Of a DNA stretch of 41,720 nt, positions 8,917 to 18,098 are shown piece after piece. A program made the position numbers and the translations under genes. Every line of letters begins with the position of its first letter. The first letter of the stretch is position 1. This stretch comes from Lachnospiraceae bacterium UBA5895 (lineage in GTDB: Bacteria > Bacillota > Clostridia > Lachnospirales > Lachnospiraceae): positions 100,711 to 142,430 of the forward strand of contig DJEP01000026.1 of assembly GCA_002431915.1 (NCBI GenBank), written 5' to 3'. The notes under the pieces are model-generated. The model worked only from the letters and a program-made list of their open reading frames with translations, was not told the origin of the DNA and ran no database searches.

Positions 8917-9924
8917 TCATGACGTGATTTCTCCGTCCACATCCCACAGATCCTGCCAGTCGGTTGCTCCGGGCCACAGAAATACCTGACCTTTGATCAG
9001 GCGGCAATTTTTGTCTGCTTTCCGGATCGTCTCCATCTCTTCCTCTGTCAGGGGATCTTCTGTGATGCATTTCAGATTATCCACATATTGATATTCCTTT
9101 ACCGAAAAAGGAATCGGAATCTGTCCTCTCTGTACCGCCCACTTCAGGCAGATCATGGCAGGATGTACGTGATGATGTTCCGCAATCTCCAGAATCTCCG
9201 GCATCCGGGTATCTGCAATATCCTCTTCCGTCCGGTCTCTCTCCGGTCTGGAGGGCGATCCGATGGGGCAATAACCGATGGGTTGAATCCCTTGTGCCAG
9301 TGCATAGTCATACAATTGCGGCTGCTGAAATCCGGGATGCAATTCCATCTCCAGGAACATCGGCTGAATCCTGCACAGTGGCAATACTGCCTTAAGTTTC
9401 GGTACTGTCATATTAGACATGCCAATGTATTTTACCCTGCCTTCTTCCACCAATGCCTCACACTGTCTCCAGGTATTCAGGAATTCCGTCACAGAAAACG
9501 GTCTGGAATCCGGATTACGGGAATCTCCGTCACAACCGGGAGCATGATAATTTGGAAAAGGCCAGTGCACCAGATACAGATCCAGATAAGATACCCGCAG
9601 ATCCTTCAGGCTCTTCTCACAGGACTCCCTCACTCTATTGTGCATATCATTCCATACTTTGGAGGTGATAAACAAATCCGCTCTGTCCACGATTCCTTCT
9701 TTCAGGACACGCTCGATGCTCTCTCCGATGCGATCCTCATTCTGGTATACGGAAGCACAGTCGATCATACGATATCCTGCCCGGATGCCTCCGTATACAG
9801 CTTCTGCGATCTGATCGCTGTTATATTTATCGGATCCGAAGGTTCCGAGTCCGATTGCCGGTACCTTAAATCCGTCCGCCAGAGTCCGCTTTGGGATCCG
9901 GCTCTGCTCTATGATTTCTGCCAT
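8917..9924 (-). CDS. Aldo/keto reductase, probably fucose-pathway
   Basis: A 335-residue NADPH-type aldo/keto reductase (AKR, TIM barrel). The catalytic tetrad is visible: Asp in MIDCASVY, Tyr in SVYQNED, Lys in ITSKVWND and His in LVHWPF. The cofactor loop near IPIPFSVKEYQYVDNL replaces the more common IPGS/T phrasing. It is co-directional with fucU and the zinc dehydrogenase, with a gap of 18 bases to the latter. In this context it could oxidise or reduce L-fucose, or reduce lactaldehyde; some L-fucose dehydrogenases are AKRs. The substrate is inference. Confidence 0.9.
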   Translation of the reverse strand: MAEIIEQSRIPKRTLADGFKVPAIGLGTFGSDKYNSDQIAEAVYGGIRAGYRMIDCASVYQNEDRIGESIERVLKEGIVDRADLFITSKVWNDMHNRVRESCEKSLKDLRVSYLDLYLVHWPFPNYHAPGCDGDSRNPDSRPFSVTEFLNTWRQCEALVEEGRVKYIGMSNMTVPKLKAVLPLCRIQPMFLEMELHPGFQQPQLYDYALAQGIQPIGYCPIGSPSRPERDRTEEDIADTRMPEILEIAEHHHVHPAMICLKWAVQRGQIPIPFSVKEYQYVDNLKCITEDPLTEEEMETIRKADKNCRLIKGQVFLWPGATDWQDLWDVDGEITS

Positions 9925-9942
9925 ATGATAACCTTTCTTCCC

Positions 9943-11016
9943 TTAGTCTTCGGGGAATACCACTGCTACCTTGCCACAGTTTCCGCCTGCCATCAGTCTG
10001 TAGGCCTCTCCTGCCTGCTCCAGAGGGAATTCATCCGTGATCAGATCTTCCGGATGAATTCCCCAGCGTACCAGTCTCTCCACCAGTTCTTCCATTCTCC
10101 ACAGTGAGGTTACCCAGCTGCCGTAGATTGTCTTCTGTCCGTGAATAATATCCGGACTGGGATTGAAGGTGCAGGTCCCTCCCTCTCCAACGAATGCGAT
10201 CCTGCCCCACTCTCTGGTGGCACGGATCGCCAGCTGTCTTCCGGGATCACTGGCACTGGCATCGAAGGCTCTCTCCACACCATTGCCGTTTGTCACTTTC
10301 ATAATCTGGTCATAAGCATCATCCGGTGCAAACACATAATCAGCCAGTCCCATCTTTTTCGCCAGTTCAATACGGTATGGATTCGTCTCCACACCAATGA
10401 GCATATTTGCTCCCAGTGCTTTCGCCAGCATAAGTGTTGCCAGACCGACAGGTCCCAGACCGGTCACCAGTACCGCATCATTGCCGCTGACGCCTACTTT
10501 TTCGATAGCTTCATATACAGTACCGAAACCACAGGCCACCTGTGCACCATCCTTATAGGTCAATTCATCGGGCAGTGCGATCAGATCTTTCTCTTCCGCA
10601 AGAATATACTGTGCCATACCTCCGTTTCTCTGCCATCCGTAAGCCTGACGGAATTTACTCTTGCAGGAAATATAATAGCCTCTTCTGCAATCGTTACATA
10701 CACCACATCCGGAAATGTGATAAATAATAACACGGTCGCCCTTCTTGAATCTCTTCAGGCCTTCGCCTTCCTCTACGATCAGACCACAGGGTTCATGACC
10801 TGCCACGGTTCCGGGAATATAGCCTTCCGGACCTTTTCCCACATGTTCTCTGTAGATGCAGCGGATATCACTGCCGCAGATAGTCGTAGCCATTGCCTTG
10901 ACCACAACCTGTCCATGTCCCGGCTTCGGCATATCGAACTCCCTGAGTTCTACTGTGCTGTTGCCCGGAAGAATTGCTCCCATCATTTTTTTCTGTTTCA
11001 TTTCCTGTCTGTCCAT
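9943..11016 (-). CDS. Zinc-dependent medium-chain alcohol dehydrogenase
   Basis: A 357-residue MDR-superfamily zinc dehydrogenase. It has the catalytic-zinc residues in TTICGSD and GHEPCG, the structural zinc lobe with four cysteines in CGVCNDCRRGYYISC, and the Rossmann motif VTGLGPVG. It is the first gene of the fucose operon, divergent from an AraC regulator. Close relatives act on polyols, secondary alcohols or sugars. With FucU and an AKR downstream, a role in an oxidative L-fucose route or in propanediol formation is possible but not shown by the sequence. Confidence 0.9.
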   Translation of the reverse strand: MDRQEMKQKKMMGAILPGNSTVELREFDMPKPGHGQVVVKAMATTICGSDIRCIYREHVGKGPEGYIPGTVAGHEPCGLIVEEGEGLKRFKKGDRVIIYHISGCGVCNDCRRGYYISCKSKFRQAYGWQRNGGMAQYILAEEKDLIALPDELTYKDGAQVACGFGTVYEAIEKVGVSGNDAVLVTGLGPVGLATLMLAKALGANMLIGVETNPYRIELAKKMGLADYVFAPDDAYDQIMKVTNGNGVERAFDASASDPGRQLAIRATREWGRIAFVGEGGTCTFNPSPDIIHGQKTIYGSWVTSLWRMEELVERLVRWGIHPEDLITDEFPLEQAGEAYRLMAGGNCGKVAVVFPED

Positions 11017-11133
11017 TCTGTTAACCTCCTTAAAAGTAAAATATTATATGTTCTTCTGTCATTTTCTCCCTGTACGGATTGCTGTTGATACATTCATTCT
11101 AGTCCTGGAAAAATACGATTAATAGACATATTT

Positions 11134-11207
11134 ACGACATATATAGCATATTTTTGTCGTGTTATAGCACTTTTTCAATTGACTTTTTTCTTTGTCGTTG
11201 CTACACT
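11134..11207. promoter_or_regulatory. Divergent control region of the fucose operon and its AraC regulator
   Basis: An inverted repeat ACGACA (11134-11139) / TGTCGT (11155-11160) contains related half-sites ending in ATATAGCAT and TTATAGCAC, good candidates for AraC-type operators. On the plus strand TTGACT (11179-11184), 17 bases, TACACT (11202-11207) is a plausible promoter for the regulator. On the minus strand the dehydrogenase has only a weak -35, as expected for an activator-dependent promoter. Confidence 0.55.
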
Positions 11208-11254
11208 TTAAATCATCAGACAAGTCACGGCAAATCCGGACAGCAGGAGGCTTC

Positions 11255-12136
11255 ATGAATCAGTCAGTGAACAATACTATCTATGGTCTCGATGTGAAAA
11301 CCACTATCGACAACACAACTTTTCTAATTCTGAATATTGCTTTCGAACACTTTTTAAAGCCACTGCCACGCCACAGCCACGGTAACAACAGCTATGAACT
11401 GCACTACATCCCTAAGGGTCTCGGACAGGCAGTCATTGATGGCAGTTCCTATGAGCTTACGCCCGGCACACTATACATGACAGGCCCCCATGTGGAGCAT
11501 GAACAGATTCCAAGTCCCCTGGATCCCATGACAGAATATTCCATCTATTTTCAACTGCAGGAAGAGGATGCTCCCCTCGTTTCTTCCGGCAGCACTGCGG
11601 ACAAATTCCTGAAAAAAAGATTCTGGATCGGTTTGGATACCCAGAATCTTGGTGTACTGCTGGAACAGCTCTTCTATGAATTAAAATACAAATACACCGG
11701 CTATATGATCCAGGTAGAGGCGCTGTTGCAACAATGTCTTGTAAAAGTTGTCCGCAATTATGAAGGCAATCGTTTTTCGAAACAGCACTTTGCTCCCTCC
11801 AATCTAATTGACGGTAAAACGCTGATTATTGAGCGCGATTTTCTCTATCATTATGAGACCATTACTCTGGAAAATCTGGCGAAGACTTTAGGCTTAAGCG
11901 TCCGCCAGACAGAACGGTTCCTGAAAAAATACTACGGCAAAACCTTTCAGCAGAAAAAGCAGGAAGCCCGAATGTCCGCGGCCAAAATCTATCTGACAGA
12001 CAAACGCCTGAGTATCACACAGATTGCGGAGAAACTGAATTACTCCACATCTCAGCATTTTACCCAGGCGTTCCGTCAGCATTACGGTATCACTGCCCAT
12101 GAATATCGCAGACAACTCCAGGATCCGTTCGATTAG
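11255..12136 (+). CDS. AraC-family transcriptional regulator
   Basis: A 293-residue regulator with an N-terminal cupin sensing domain (HGNNSYELHYIPKGLGQAVID, about residues 35-70) and a C-terminal double helix-turn-helix (ENLAKTLGLSVRQTERFLKKY and ITQIAEKLNYSTSQHFTQAF). The ATG at 11255 follows a perfect AGGAGG; an upstream in-frame ATG has none. Divergent from the dehydrogenase-AKR-fucU-GH95 operon, so it probably activates that operon in response to fucose or a fucosylated sugar (inference). Its stop overlaps that of the second GH95 gene on the opposite strand by 4 bases. Confidence 0.9.
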   Translation: MNQSVNNTIYGLDVKTTIDNTTFLILNIAFEHFLKPLPRHSHGNNSYELHYIPKGLGQAVIDGSSYELTPGTLYMTGPHVEHEQIPSPLDPMTEYSIYFQLQEEDAPLVSSGSTADKFLKKRFWIGLDTQNLGVLLEQLFYELKYKYTGYMIQVEALLQQCLVKVVRNYEGNRFSKQHFAPSNLIDGKTLIIERDFLYHYETITLENLAKTLGLSVRQTERFLKKYYGKTFQQKKQEARMSAAKIYLTDKRLSITQIAEKLNYSTSQHFTQAFRQHYGITAHEYRRQLQDPFD

Positions 12137-14634
12137 AACCGGATCCTGCACTGTTCTCCCTGTTTCAGATAACAGGATGCATCGCATTGCAAAACCGGGC
12201 AGGAAATTCTAACCTCCTGATCCTCATAAGATTCCAGTTCTGCTTCCACTGTCTTCTTTTCCAGATCCCATGCAAGTCTTCGGATGCAGACTCTTGTTCT
12301 GGCCATCAGGCCTTTCACGCAGCCCCTCTTCCACTCCTCCGGGAGTGCCGGAAGGAATTCAACCCAGCCCCGTTCGGAATATACAAGCGCTTCCTGAATA
12401 ATTCCCTGTAAGCCCAGGATCGTATCCGTGCAATAGACGCCTCTGCAGCGATCCGTATTATGATCCGTCAGGAGACTGCTGTAGAAAATGTCACTGTGCA
12501 CCAGCAGACGAAGGATCTCTCCAAGGCTTTCACTGTCCTTCAGTCTGGCAGCCACCAGTCCCTTATGGATCCAGCCATGGGCGGCCGTATCATCCTTGCC
12601 GGCATTCCCTATATTTCGATTCCTGATGGCCTGTCTGCAGCTTTCCGCAAGTCTTATATCATGCTGGGTCTCCACTCCCGGCCATGCGCAGTAAAGATGA
12701 CTGATGTGGCGATGTTCGTGATTGTCACGCATCTGTGGAAGTGACCATTCTTTTAAGCCTCCGGTCTCGTCCGCCTGATATTCCGGCAGCTTTTTTGCAA
12801 GTTCTCTGCAGGCTGTCAGACGCTCCGTCGATCGTTCATCACCGATCCTCTCCTCCAGTTCCCTGATCATACGCAATACATCGGACGCAGCCGCAATATC
12901 CATGGCTGCATTTGCAGTGATCGTACTGGTATAACCAATGGGATAATTCTCCGGAGAATAGGATGGAATGATCAGATACCGTTCTCCGTCTTTCAAAAAT
13001 GTCTTTCCCTTTTTATAATGGGGCTGTCCTTCTTTGTCCGTATAATATTCCGGTGTACACAACTGCTCCCAGAAGTGAAAAGTCTTCCACAATAAGGGGC
13101 GGAGAATCTCCTGTTCCAGATCCAGGCTTTTGTTTCCGCAGATGATAACAAGATCTTCAGGCAGCTGGATCTGACGATTGCCGAAGCACTGCCAGTACTC
13201 AAAGATCGGCACCATCAGCCAGGAAGCTCCGGCATTCCAGTACTGGAAAGGATAGTCAATATCATACTCTACCATAATTGCCCGATTACCGTCGGTATTC
13301 ACCGGTGCCAACAGGGCGTCCCGCATGCCATAAACAGCTTTTGCATTCTCTGTCCAGTCCCCGATCTGACGAAGAATAAAATACATATATCCCCAGGCCG
13401 CTTTTTCCATGTGCCCGGTATTCATACCGGATACCTGAATATTCACATTGGCATCCATCGTATAGGCTCCGCTCCAGCCGGGATTCCATTCCCCTGTCCA
13501 CAGTCCGCACAGTCTCGGTGCGGAATATCCGGCGCAGGCTGCCTGCACATATCTGCCTGTCCGGTAGATCCGTTCCACCAGTTCCTTCAGCATTTGCGGC
13601 GTATTTTTCTGCCGTTGCAAAAGTTCTGTATTGGTCTCCTCTCCCGTAGCTTTCCCCCCGGAATCCGGTGTGCTTTCCTCTAACTCAAAGCTTACCGTAT
13701 CGTAAGTCTCTCTCTGCCGTTCTTTCTGTCCGGTCAACGCTCTCTCATAATCCCAACAGCCTTCTCTTGTCCGGTATTTTGCCACAGTTCTCTCCAGATC
13801 TGCCAGTACCGCATCGATGCATTCCTGTGCTTTCACCCCCGGAAAATCTTCCATCTCTCCCATCTCCACCTGGGCAGCCGTTTTCGCAAGGATCCAGACC
13901 GCCCGTGCCCCTCTGATATGAATTCTTCTTTTTTTGCCTTCCGTCTGTTCCAGACTTTTGCTTCCTCCCATATGCAGGATCCGTACCATGGTCACATATC
14001 CCTTATCCTGCAATTCACTGTCCGGAAATACCGGATAATGAGCTACCTGTCCGAGATAAGAGACCGCCTTATCATAGACCAGTTCATATTTCATATTTAC
14101 TTCCGGTCCGATTCCCCGCTTTTTTACTCCGAATTTAGGCAGGCTCTCCGGCGGGTCTATGGAAATCGTCAGTTCCGGAAGTTCCTCTTTTCCGTCTGCC
14201 AGATACTGTGTCACCACACAATCCTCCCCGGTGACAAACGTACCACGGTGAAATTTCCCGGTCTTGTCCCGATAATCCACAATGATTTCACCGGTCTCTC
14301 CTTCCATCCGGCGGCTGTACCTTTCCACTTCCTGTTTTAATGCCGTGATCCTAAGCTGCATCCCCGGGTGAAAGGCATAAAGATATGTTCTTTTTCTGCC
14401 ATGAACATTCCAGGTATCATCCATACGCAGTACCGCCTGTCTGGCCTCCTGCAGCTCGCCTCCCACTTCCGGTGGAGTCATTCTGGGTTCTTCTGTCGGC
14501 ATCAGCAGTTCTATATTCTGATAGGTCAGTACCTCTTCATAGGGATCACAGGAACAGATTACTCCGCTGTGACCATTGCCTGCCACCAGTCCTTCCTGCC
14601 ATATTTCACCTGTTTTCCTTTCCTTCTCGTTCAT
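12133..14634 (-). CDS. Divergent GH95-like glycoside hydrolase
   Basis: An 833-residue intracellular protein related to GH95. The start WQEGLVAGNGHSGVI parallels the family IGNGRIGAM start. The barrel shows AYTMDANVNIQVSGMN where GH95 has YTININTEMNYW, then SYSPENY (Glu ~563), HRHISHLYCAWPG and VYCTDTILG (Asp ~737). Thus the acid Glu and the Asp are kept, but the first Asn of the N-x-N pair is Asp (~394) and the W of MNYW is lost. Specificity may therefore differ from plain alpha-1,2-fucose. ATG 14634 has GGAGGAG just upstream. Divergent from the YesN-type regulator and close to the sugar ABC operon, which probably supplies its substrate. Confidence 0.78.
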   Translation of the reverse strand: MNEKERKTGEIWQEGLVAGNGHSGVICSCDPYEEVLTYQNIELLMPTEEPRMTPPEVGGELQEARQAVLRMDDTWNVHGRKRTYLYAFHPGMQLRITALKQEVERYSRRMEGETGEIIVDYRDKTGKFHRGTFVTGEDCVVTQYLADGKEELPELTISIDPPESLPKFGVKKRGIGPEVNMKYELVYDKAVSYLGQVAHYPVFPDSELQDKGYVTMVRILHMGGSKSLEQTEGKKRRIHIRGARAVWILAKTAAQVEMGEMEDFPGVKAQECIDAVLADLERTVAKYRTREGCWDYERALTGQKERQRETYDTVSFELEESTPDSGGKATGEETNTELLQRQKNTPQMLKELVERIYRTGRYVQAACAGYSAPRLCGLWTGEWNPGWSGAYTMDANVNIQVSGMNTGHMEKAAWGYMYFILRQIGDWTENAKAVYGMRDALLAPVNTDGNRAIMVEYDIDYPFQYWNAGASWLMVPIFEYWQCFGNRQIQLPEDLVIICGNKSLDLEQEILRPLLWKTFHFWEQLCTPEYYTDKEGQPHYKKGKTFLKDGERYLIIPSYSPENYPIGYTSTITANAAMDIAAASDVLRMIRELEERIGDERSTERLTACRELAKKLPEYQADETGGLKEWSLPQMRDNHEHRHISHLYCAWPGVETQHDIRLAESCRQAIRNRNIGNAGKDDTAAHGWIHKGLVAARLKDSESLGEILRLLVHSDIFYSSLLTDHNTDRCRGVYCTDTILGLQGIIQEALVYSERGWVEFLPALPEEWKRGCVKGLMARTRVCIRRLAWDLEKKTVEAELESYEDQEVRISCPVLQCDASCYLKQGEQCRIRF

Positions 14635-14659
14635 TCGTCTCCTCCTCGTCCCGAATCCT

Positions 14660-14688
14660 TTGTATTCTATTTTAAAATATGTTATAAT
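14660..14688 (+). promoter_or_regulatory. Extended -10 promoter of the two-component system
   Basis: TTGTAT (14660-14665), 17 bases, TATAAT (14683-14688) preceded by TGT (extended -10). It is 44 bases upstream of the regulator start at 14732. The 97-base gap must also hold the minus-strand promoter of the GH95-like gene. Confidence 0.7.
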
Positions 14689-14731
14689 CTGCTTGTTGCC
14701 CAAATATTACCTTACACGTGAGGAACCTGGT

Positions 14732-15499
14732 ATGTATCAAGTAATCATTGTAGATGATGAGCCCCGTATTCTGGAAGGGATCATTCATCTTTTCCCCTGG
14801 AACAACTTCGGCTTTGAAGTCGTTGCTTCCTTTACCAATGGGAAAGAAGCCCTGGAATATATCAATGCCCACCCACAGGTGGATGTCGTTATGACCGATA
14901 TCCAGATGCCGGTCATGACCGGTATTGAACTGTCGCAGAAGCTGAAAAACGAAGATATCATCGTCGTCTTTTTCAGCGCCTATCAGGATTTTGAATATGC
15001 CCGGGCAGCAATTATCAATCATGTCACGGACTACCTGATCAAGCCAATGAAATATGATGCCATGTCTGCCTGCTTTGAACGCATCCGGAAAACCCTGGAT
15101 GAACGGGAGAAGGGTCATTATCTGCCTTACGAAGCCAATGCAGACGAGGCAGATTATGTGGCGATTGTGAAAAACTATATCAAATCCGATTATAAGACCG
15201 CAACATTGGAAAAGGCGGCTTCTCTGGTACACTACTCACCGGCTTATCTTTCTTCCGCTTTCAAGGCGGATACCGGTGTCAGCTTCTCCCGTTATCTGTT
15301 ACAGGTACGGATGGAGCAGGCCATGCGTATGCTGTCGGATCGATCTGTCAAATTCTACGAGATTGCAGATGCCGTCGGATATCTGAACCCCAAAAATCTC
15401 ACCCGTAATTTCAAGGAATATTATGGGATCACACCACAGGAATTCCGTGCAGGGAAACAGCCGGAAGTAACTCCTGAGAACAGAGGACCGTTATCATGA
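14732..15499 (+). CDS. YesN-type response regulator (REC + AraC HTH)
   Basis: A 255-residue response regulator. The receiver domain (residues 1-120) has the acidic pair in IIVDDEPR, the phosphoacceptor Asp 56 in VVMTDIQMPV and Lys in DYLIKPMKY. A C-terminal AraC-type HTH spans about residues 145-245 (YLNPKNLTRNFKEYYGITPQEFR). It is shorter than typical YesN proteins because it lacks the long linker. ATG 14732 follows TGAGGAA. It overlaps the kinase start by 4 bases (ATGA). Likely regulates the adjacent sugar ABC operon and GH95-like gene. Confidence 0.92.
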   Translation: MYQVIIVDDEPRILEGIIHLFPWNNFGFEVVASFTNGKEALEYINAHPQVDVVMTDIQMPVMTGIELSQKLKNEDIIVVFFSAYQDFEYARAAIINHVTDYLIKPMKYDAMSACFERIRKTLDEREKGHYLPYEANADEADYVAIVKNYIKSDYKTATLEKAASLVHYSPAYLSSAFKADTGVSFSRYLLQVRMEQAMRMLSDRSVKFYEIADAVGYLNPKNLTRNFKEYYGITPQEFRAGKQPEVTPENRGPLS

Positions 15500-17238
15500 T
15501 GCACCGATTTTTCTTAAAACGCTTAAAAGTATGGAGTTCTCTCCTGTTGATTCCTACCGGTCTTTTGTTTATATGCATCATGATCCTCACCGCAACCTCC
15601 CAGCTACAGACCATCAAAGAGACCACTCAGATTGCCACAGATGATTTCTGCCTGAATCTGGAAAGCACTATGGATGTATGCACTTCCCAGCAGGAAATGA
15701 TCACTCTGAATTCTCAGCTGCTATTGTCCATGCGCAAGATCCTCTATAGCAGGAAGACTACATACACGGACTATGTCTTTTTAAACAGTATCAAGACTTT
15801 CCTTGGCAGTATCTCCGCCTCCCATCCACTGGTGGACAGCCTTTATCTTTATCTGGATGACAATAATATCTTTTTCTCTTCGGACAAGACGATCCGTTTT
15901 CTGATCAGCGATGTGGACGCCGGCTGGTATGATATCTATACCTCTCTTCCGGAAGATCAGGACACATATATTGTCCCCCGGACAATGAAGAATTCCACCT
16001 CATCAACATCGGAAAATGTACTTACGGTATATAAGCGTTTCTCTTATCTGGATGGTGTCATGGTATCCAACCTGTCTCTGGAAGAGCTGGAAAAAATGAT
16101 GTCTGCAAAATCCACATCCTGGAAACACGGCATGTTTCTTCTGGACAGCGAACAGAATCTTCTGGCTTCTCAGGGTTTCTCTTCTGTTCCCGACTTTTCC
16201 GGAGTGGATCTTTCCACACTGACTGATGGCTTTCACTGGGAAAAGGTAGATCATCATTTCTATCTTACTTATGTGATATATCAACCCACCTACCGGTATT
16301 ATACAGTGCAACTGGTTCCTATTTCCGCCATTGTTCTCTATTGTGCACAGAATTTACTGTTACCGCTGATCATGCTGCTGTTTACCCTGCTCATTATCTT
16401 TTTGTTCTCTTATCAGATCACAAGGGATAATTTCCGACAGATCCAGTCAGTGATTGATCTGTTCGGTAACGCGGAAAAAGGCATCTATCCTACTGAAAAA
16501 GACTCACCGAAAGATCAGCCGGATGACGAATACAGCCTGATTATGAACAATGTCATCCGCATGTTCTTAAATACCACATTTTTAAACAGCCAGTTGGCAG
16601 AACAGAAATACAAAAAACAGGCCGCAGAGCTCAGTGCTCTGCAGTTACAGATTAACCCGCATTTTATGGTCAACACCTTGCAGACCCTGGATTTCGAAGT
16701 CTACAAGATAGTGGGCGATCTTTCCACCGCCAATACGATCATCAGCAATCTGTCGGATATTCTCTCCTACTCTCTGGCCAATCCACAGGTTTCGGTATCG
16801 ATTCAGGATGAGATCACTTATATCCATAAATATGTGGAAATACAGAAGTTCCGTTTTCCCGACAGTTTTTATTACTTTGAAGAAATCGACAATTCTGTAC
16901 TGCCGCATGCGTTTAAGCGTCTCCTGCTTCAGCCGATTTTAGAGAACAGTATCAGTCACGGGCTGCGTCCCGGCAATCGCCAGGGAATGGTAAAAATTAA
17001 GATTTTTAAACGGGATGGCTGGATCCATATATCCATAACCGACAATGGTGTGGGAATTCCAAAAGACAAGCTTCAAAAGCTGAGATCAGATCTTATGTCA
17101 GACGCTTCCACACGTATCGGACTCGACAACGTGAACAAGCGTCTGACACTGACCTACGGTTCCGAGAGTGCTCTTCACATTTACAGTAAAGAAGGACTCG
17201 GTACCTGTGTGTTTTTCCGCATTCCGGTTCAGATTTAA
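15496..17238 (+). CDS. YesM-type sensor histidine kinase
   Basis: A 580-residue membrane kinase. TM1 is at about residues 14-33, an extracellular sensing region runs to ~275, and TM2 covers ~286-306, followed by a HAMP-like linker. The His_kinase domain has INPHFMVNTLQTLDF with His 389, and the ATPase domain has LLQPILENSISHGL, DNGVGIP and IGLDNVNKRL. It is partner of the upstream regulator. Such pairs sense extracellular sugars, often with the neighbouring ABC binding protein. Its stop overlaps the convergent permease stop by 4 bases. Confidence 0.93.
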   Translation: MMHRFFLKRLKVWSSLLLIPTGLLFICIMILTATSQLQTIKETTQIATDDFCLNLESTMDVCTSQQEMITLNSQLLLSMRKILYSRKTTYTDYVFLNSIKTFLGSISASHPLVDSLYLYLDDNNIFFSSDKTIRFLISDVDAGWYDIYTSLPEDQDTYIVPRTMKNSTSSTSENVLTVYKRFSYLDGVMVSNLSLEELEKMMSAKSTSWKHGMFLLDSEQNLLASQGFSSVPDFSGVDLSTLTDGFHWEKVDHHFYLTYVIYQPTYRYYTVQLVPISAIVLYCAQNLLLPLIMLLFTLLIIFLFSYQITRDNFRQIQSVIDLFGNAEKGIYPTEKDSPKDQPDDEYSLIMNNVIRMFLNTTFLNSQLAEQKYKKQAAELSALQLQINPHFMVNTLQTLDFEVYKIVGDLSTANTIISNLSDILSYSLANPQVSVSIQDEITYIHKYVEIQKFRFPDSFYYFEEIDNSVLPHAFKRLLLQPILENSISHGLRPGNRQGMVKIKIFKRDGWIHISITDNGVGIPKDKLQKLRSDLMSDASTRIGLDNVNKRLTLTYGSESALHIYSKEGLGTCVFFRIPVQI

Positions 17239-18086
17239 CCCTTCAGACCACTGGTGGCAATGCCTTCCACAAAATACTTCTGTGCAGCGAAGAACAGTAT
17301 GATAAGCGGCAGAATGGACAGGAAGGACATTGCCATTACTTTATTCCACTGAACCACAGATTCTGAATCCAGAGACAATCTCAATGCCAGAGACAACGTA
17401 TATTTTTTCACAGAGTTAATATAAATCAACACGTTTGTATAATCATTGTAGATCCACATGAACTGAAACAGACCTGCGGAGAAAAGTGCCGGTTTCATCA
17501 GTGGCACGAGGATCTTCACAAATACTTTCAGATCACTGCAGCCGTCAAGGTAAGCGGATTCATCCAGTTCTCTGGGCAGTCCGCGGATAAACTGGATCAG
17601 CATAAATACAAAGAACGAGTTCACGGACAGCAGACCCTGTAAGTAAAACGGCCAGTAAGTATCCACCAGTCCCAGTTTGTTAAACATTGCATAACGGGGA
17701 ATCATAACTACCGCTCCCGGAAGCATCAGCGTGGCAATCAGAATGCCGAACAGGATCTTCTTGCCGGGGAACTGATATCTGGCAAATCCGTAAGCAACAA
17801 TCGCACTGGATAATACCGTCAATACCGTAGTGATGATCGTCATCAGAAAGCTGTTTTTGAAAAAGGTGGTATAGGTTATCTTGCTGTTCACAAACCAGCC
17901 GTCAATATAACTCTGGAAGCTGAAGGATGACGGCAGCAGTTTGACGGATCCGAAGATCTCTGCATTACTCTTGAAGGTTGCGAAGAACATCCAGATGATC
18001 GGGTATAGCATCGCCAGTCCTATCAAAAGTACTACTATATAGGTCACCCAGGACACGCTGTTTCTCTTTTTAAGCTTTTTTCTCAT
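17235..18086 (-). CDS. Sugar ABC transporter permease, MalG type (CUT1)
   Basis: A 283-residue membrane permease with six hydrophobic segments. Its EAA coupling loop reads DESAYLDGCSDLKVFVKIL followed by VPLMKP. Last gene of a binding protein - permease - permease operon. No ATP-binding subunit follows, as is usual in CUT1 operons of Firmicutes that share an MsmK/UgpC-type ATPase encoded elsewhere. The C-terminus VEGIATSGLKG is typical of the family. Confidence 0.93.
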   Translation of the reverse strand: MRKKLKKRNSVSWVTYIVVLLIGLAMLYPIIWMFFATFKSNAEIFGSVKLLPSSFSFQSYIDGWFVNSKITYTTFFKNSFLMTIITTVLTVLSSAIVAYGFARYQFPGKKILFGILIATLMLPGAVVMIPRYAMFNKLGLVDTYWPFYLQGLLSVNSFFVFMLIQFIRGLPRELDESAYLDGCSDLKVFVKILVPLMKPALFSAGLFQFMWIYNDYTNVLIYINSVKKYTLSLALRLSLDSESVVQWNKVMAMSFLSILPLIILFFAAQKYFVEGIATSGLKG

Positions 18087-18098
18087 CTCAGGTCCCTC

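Noticed and set aside
9088..10107. 339-codon plus-strand frame across the aldo/keto reductase
   Set aside because: Antisense shadow of the reductase and the dehydrogenase end; protein looks like codon-mirror sequence.
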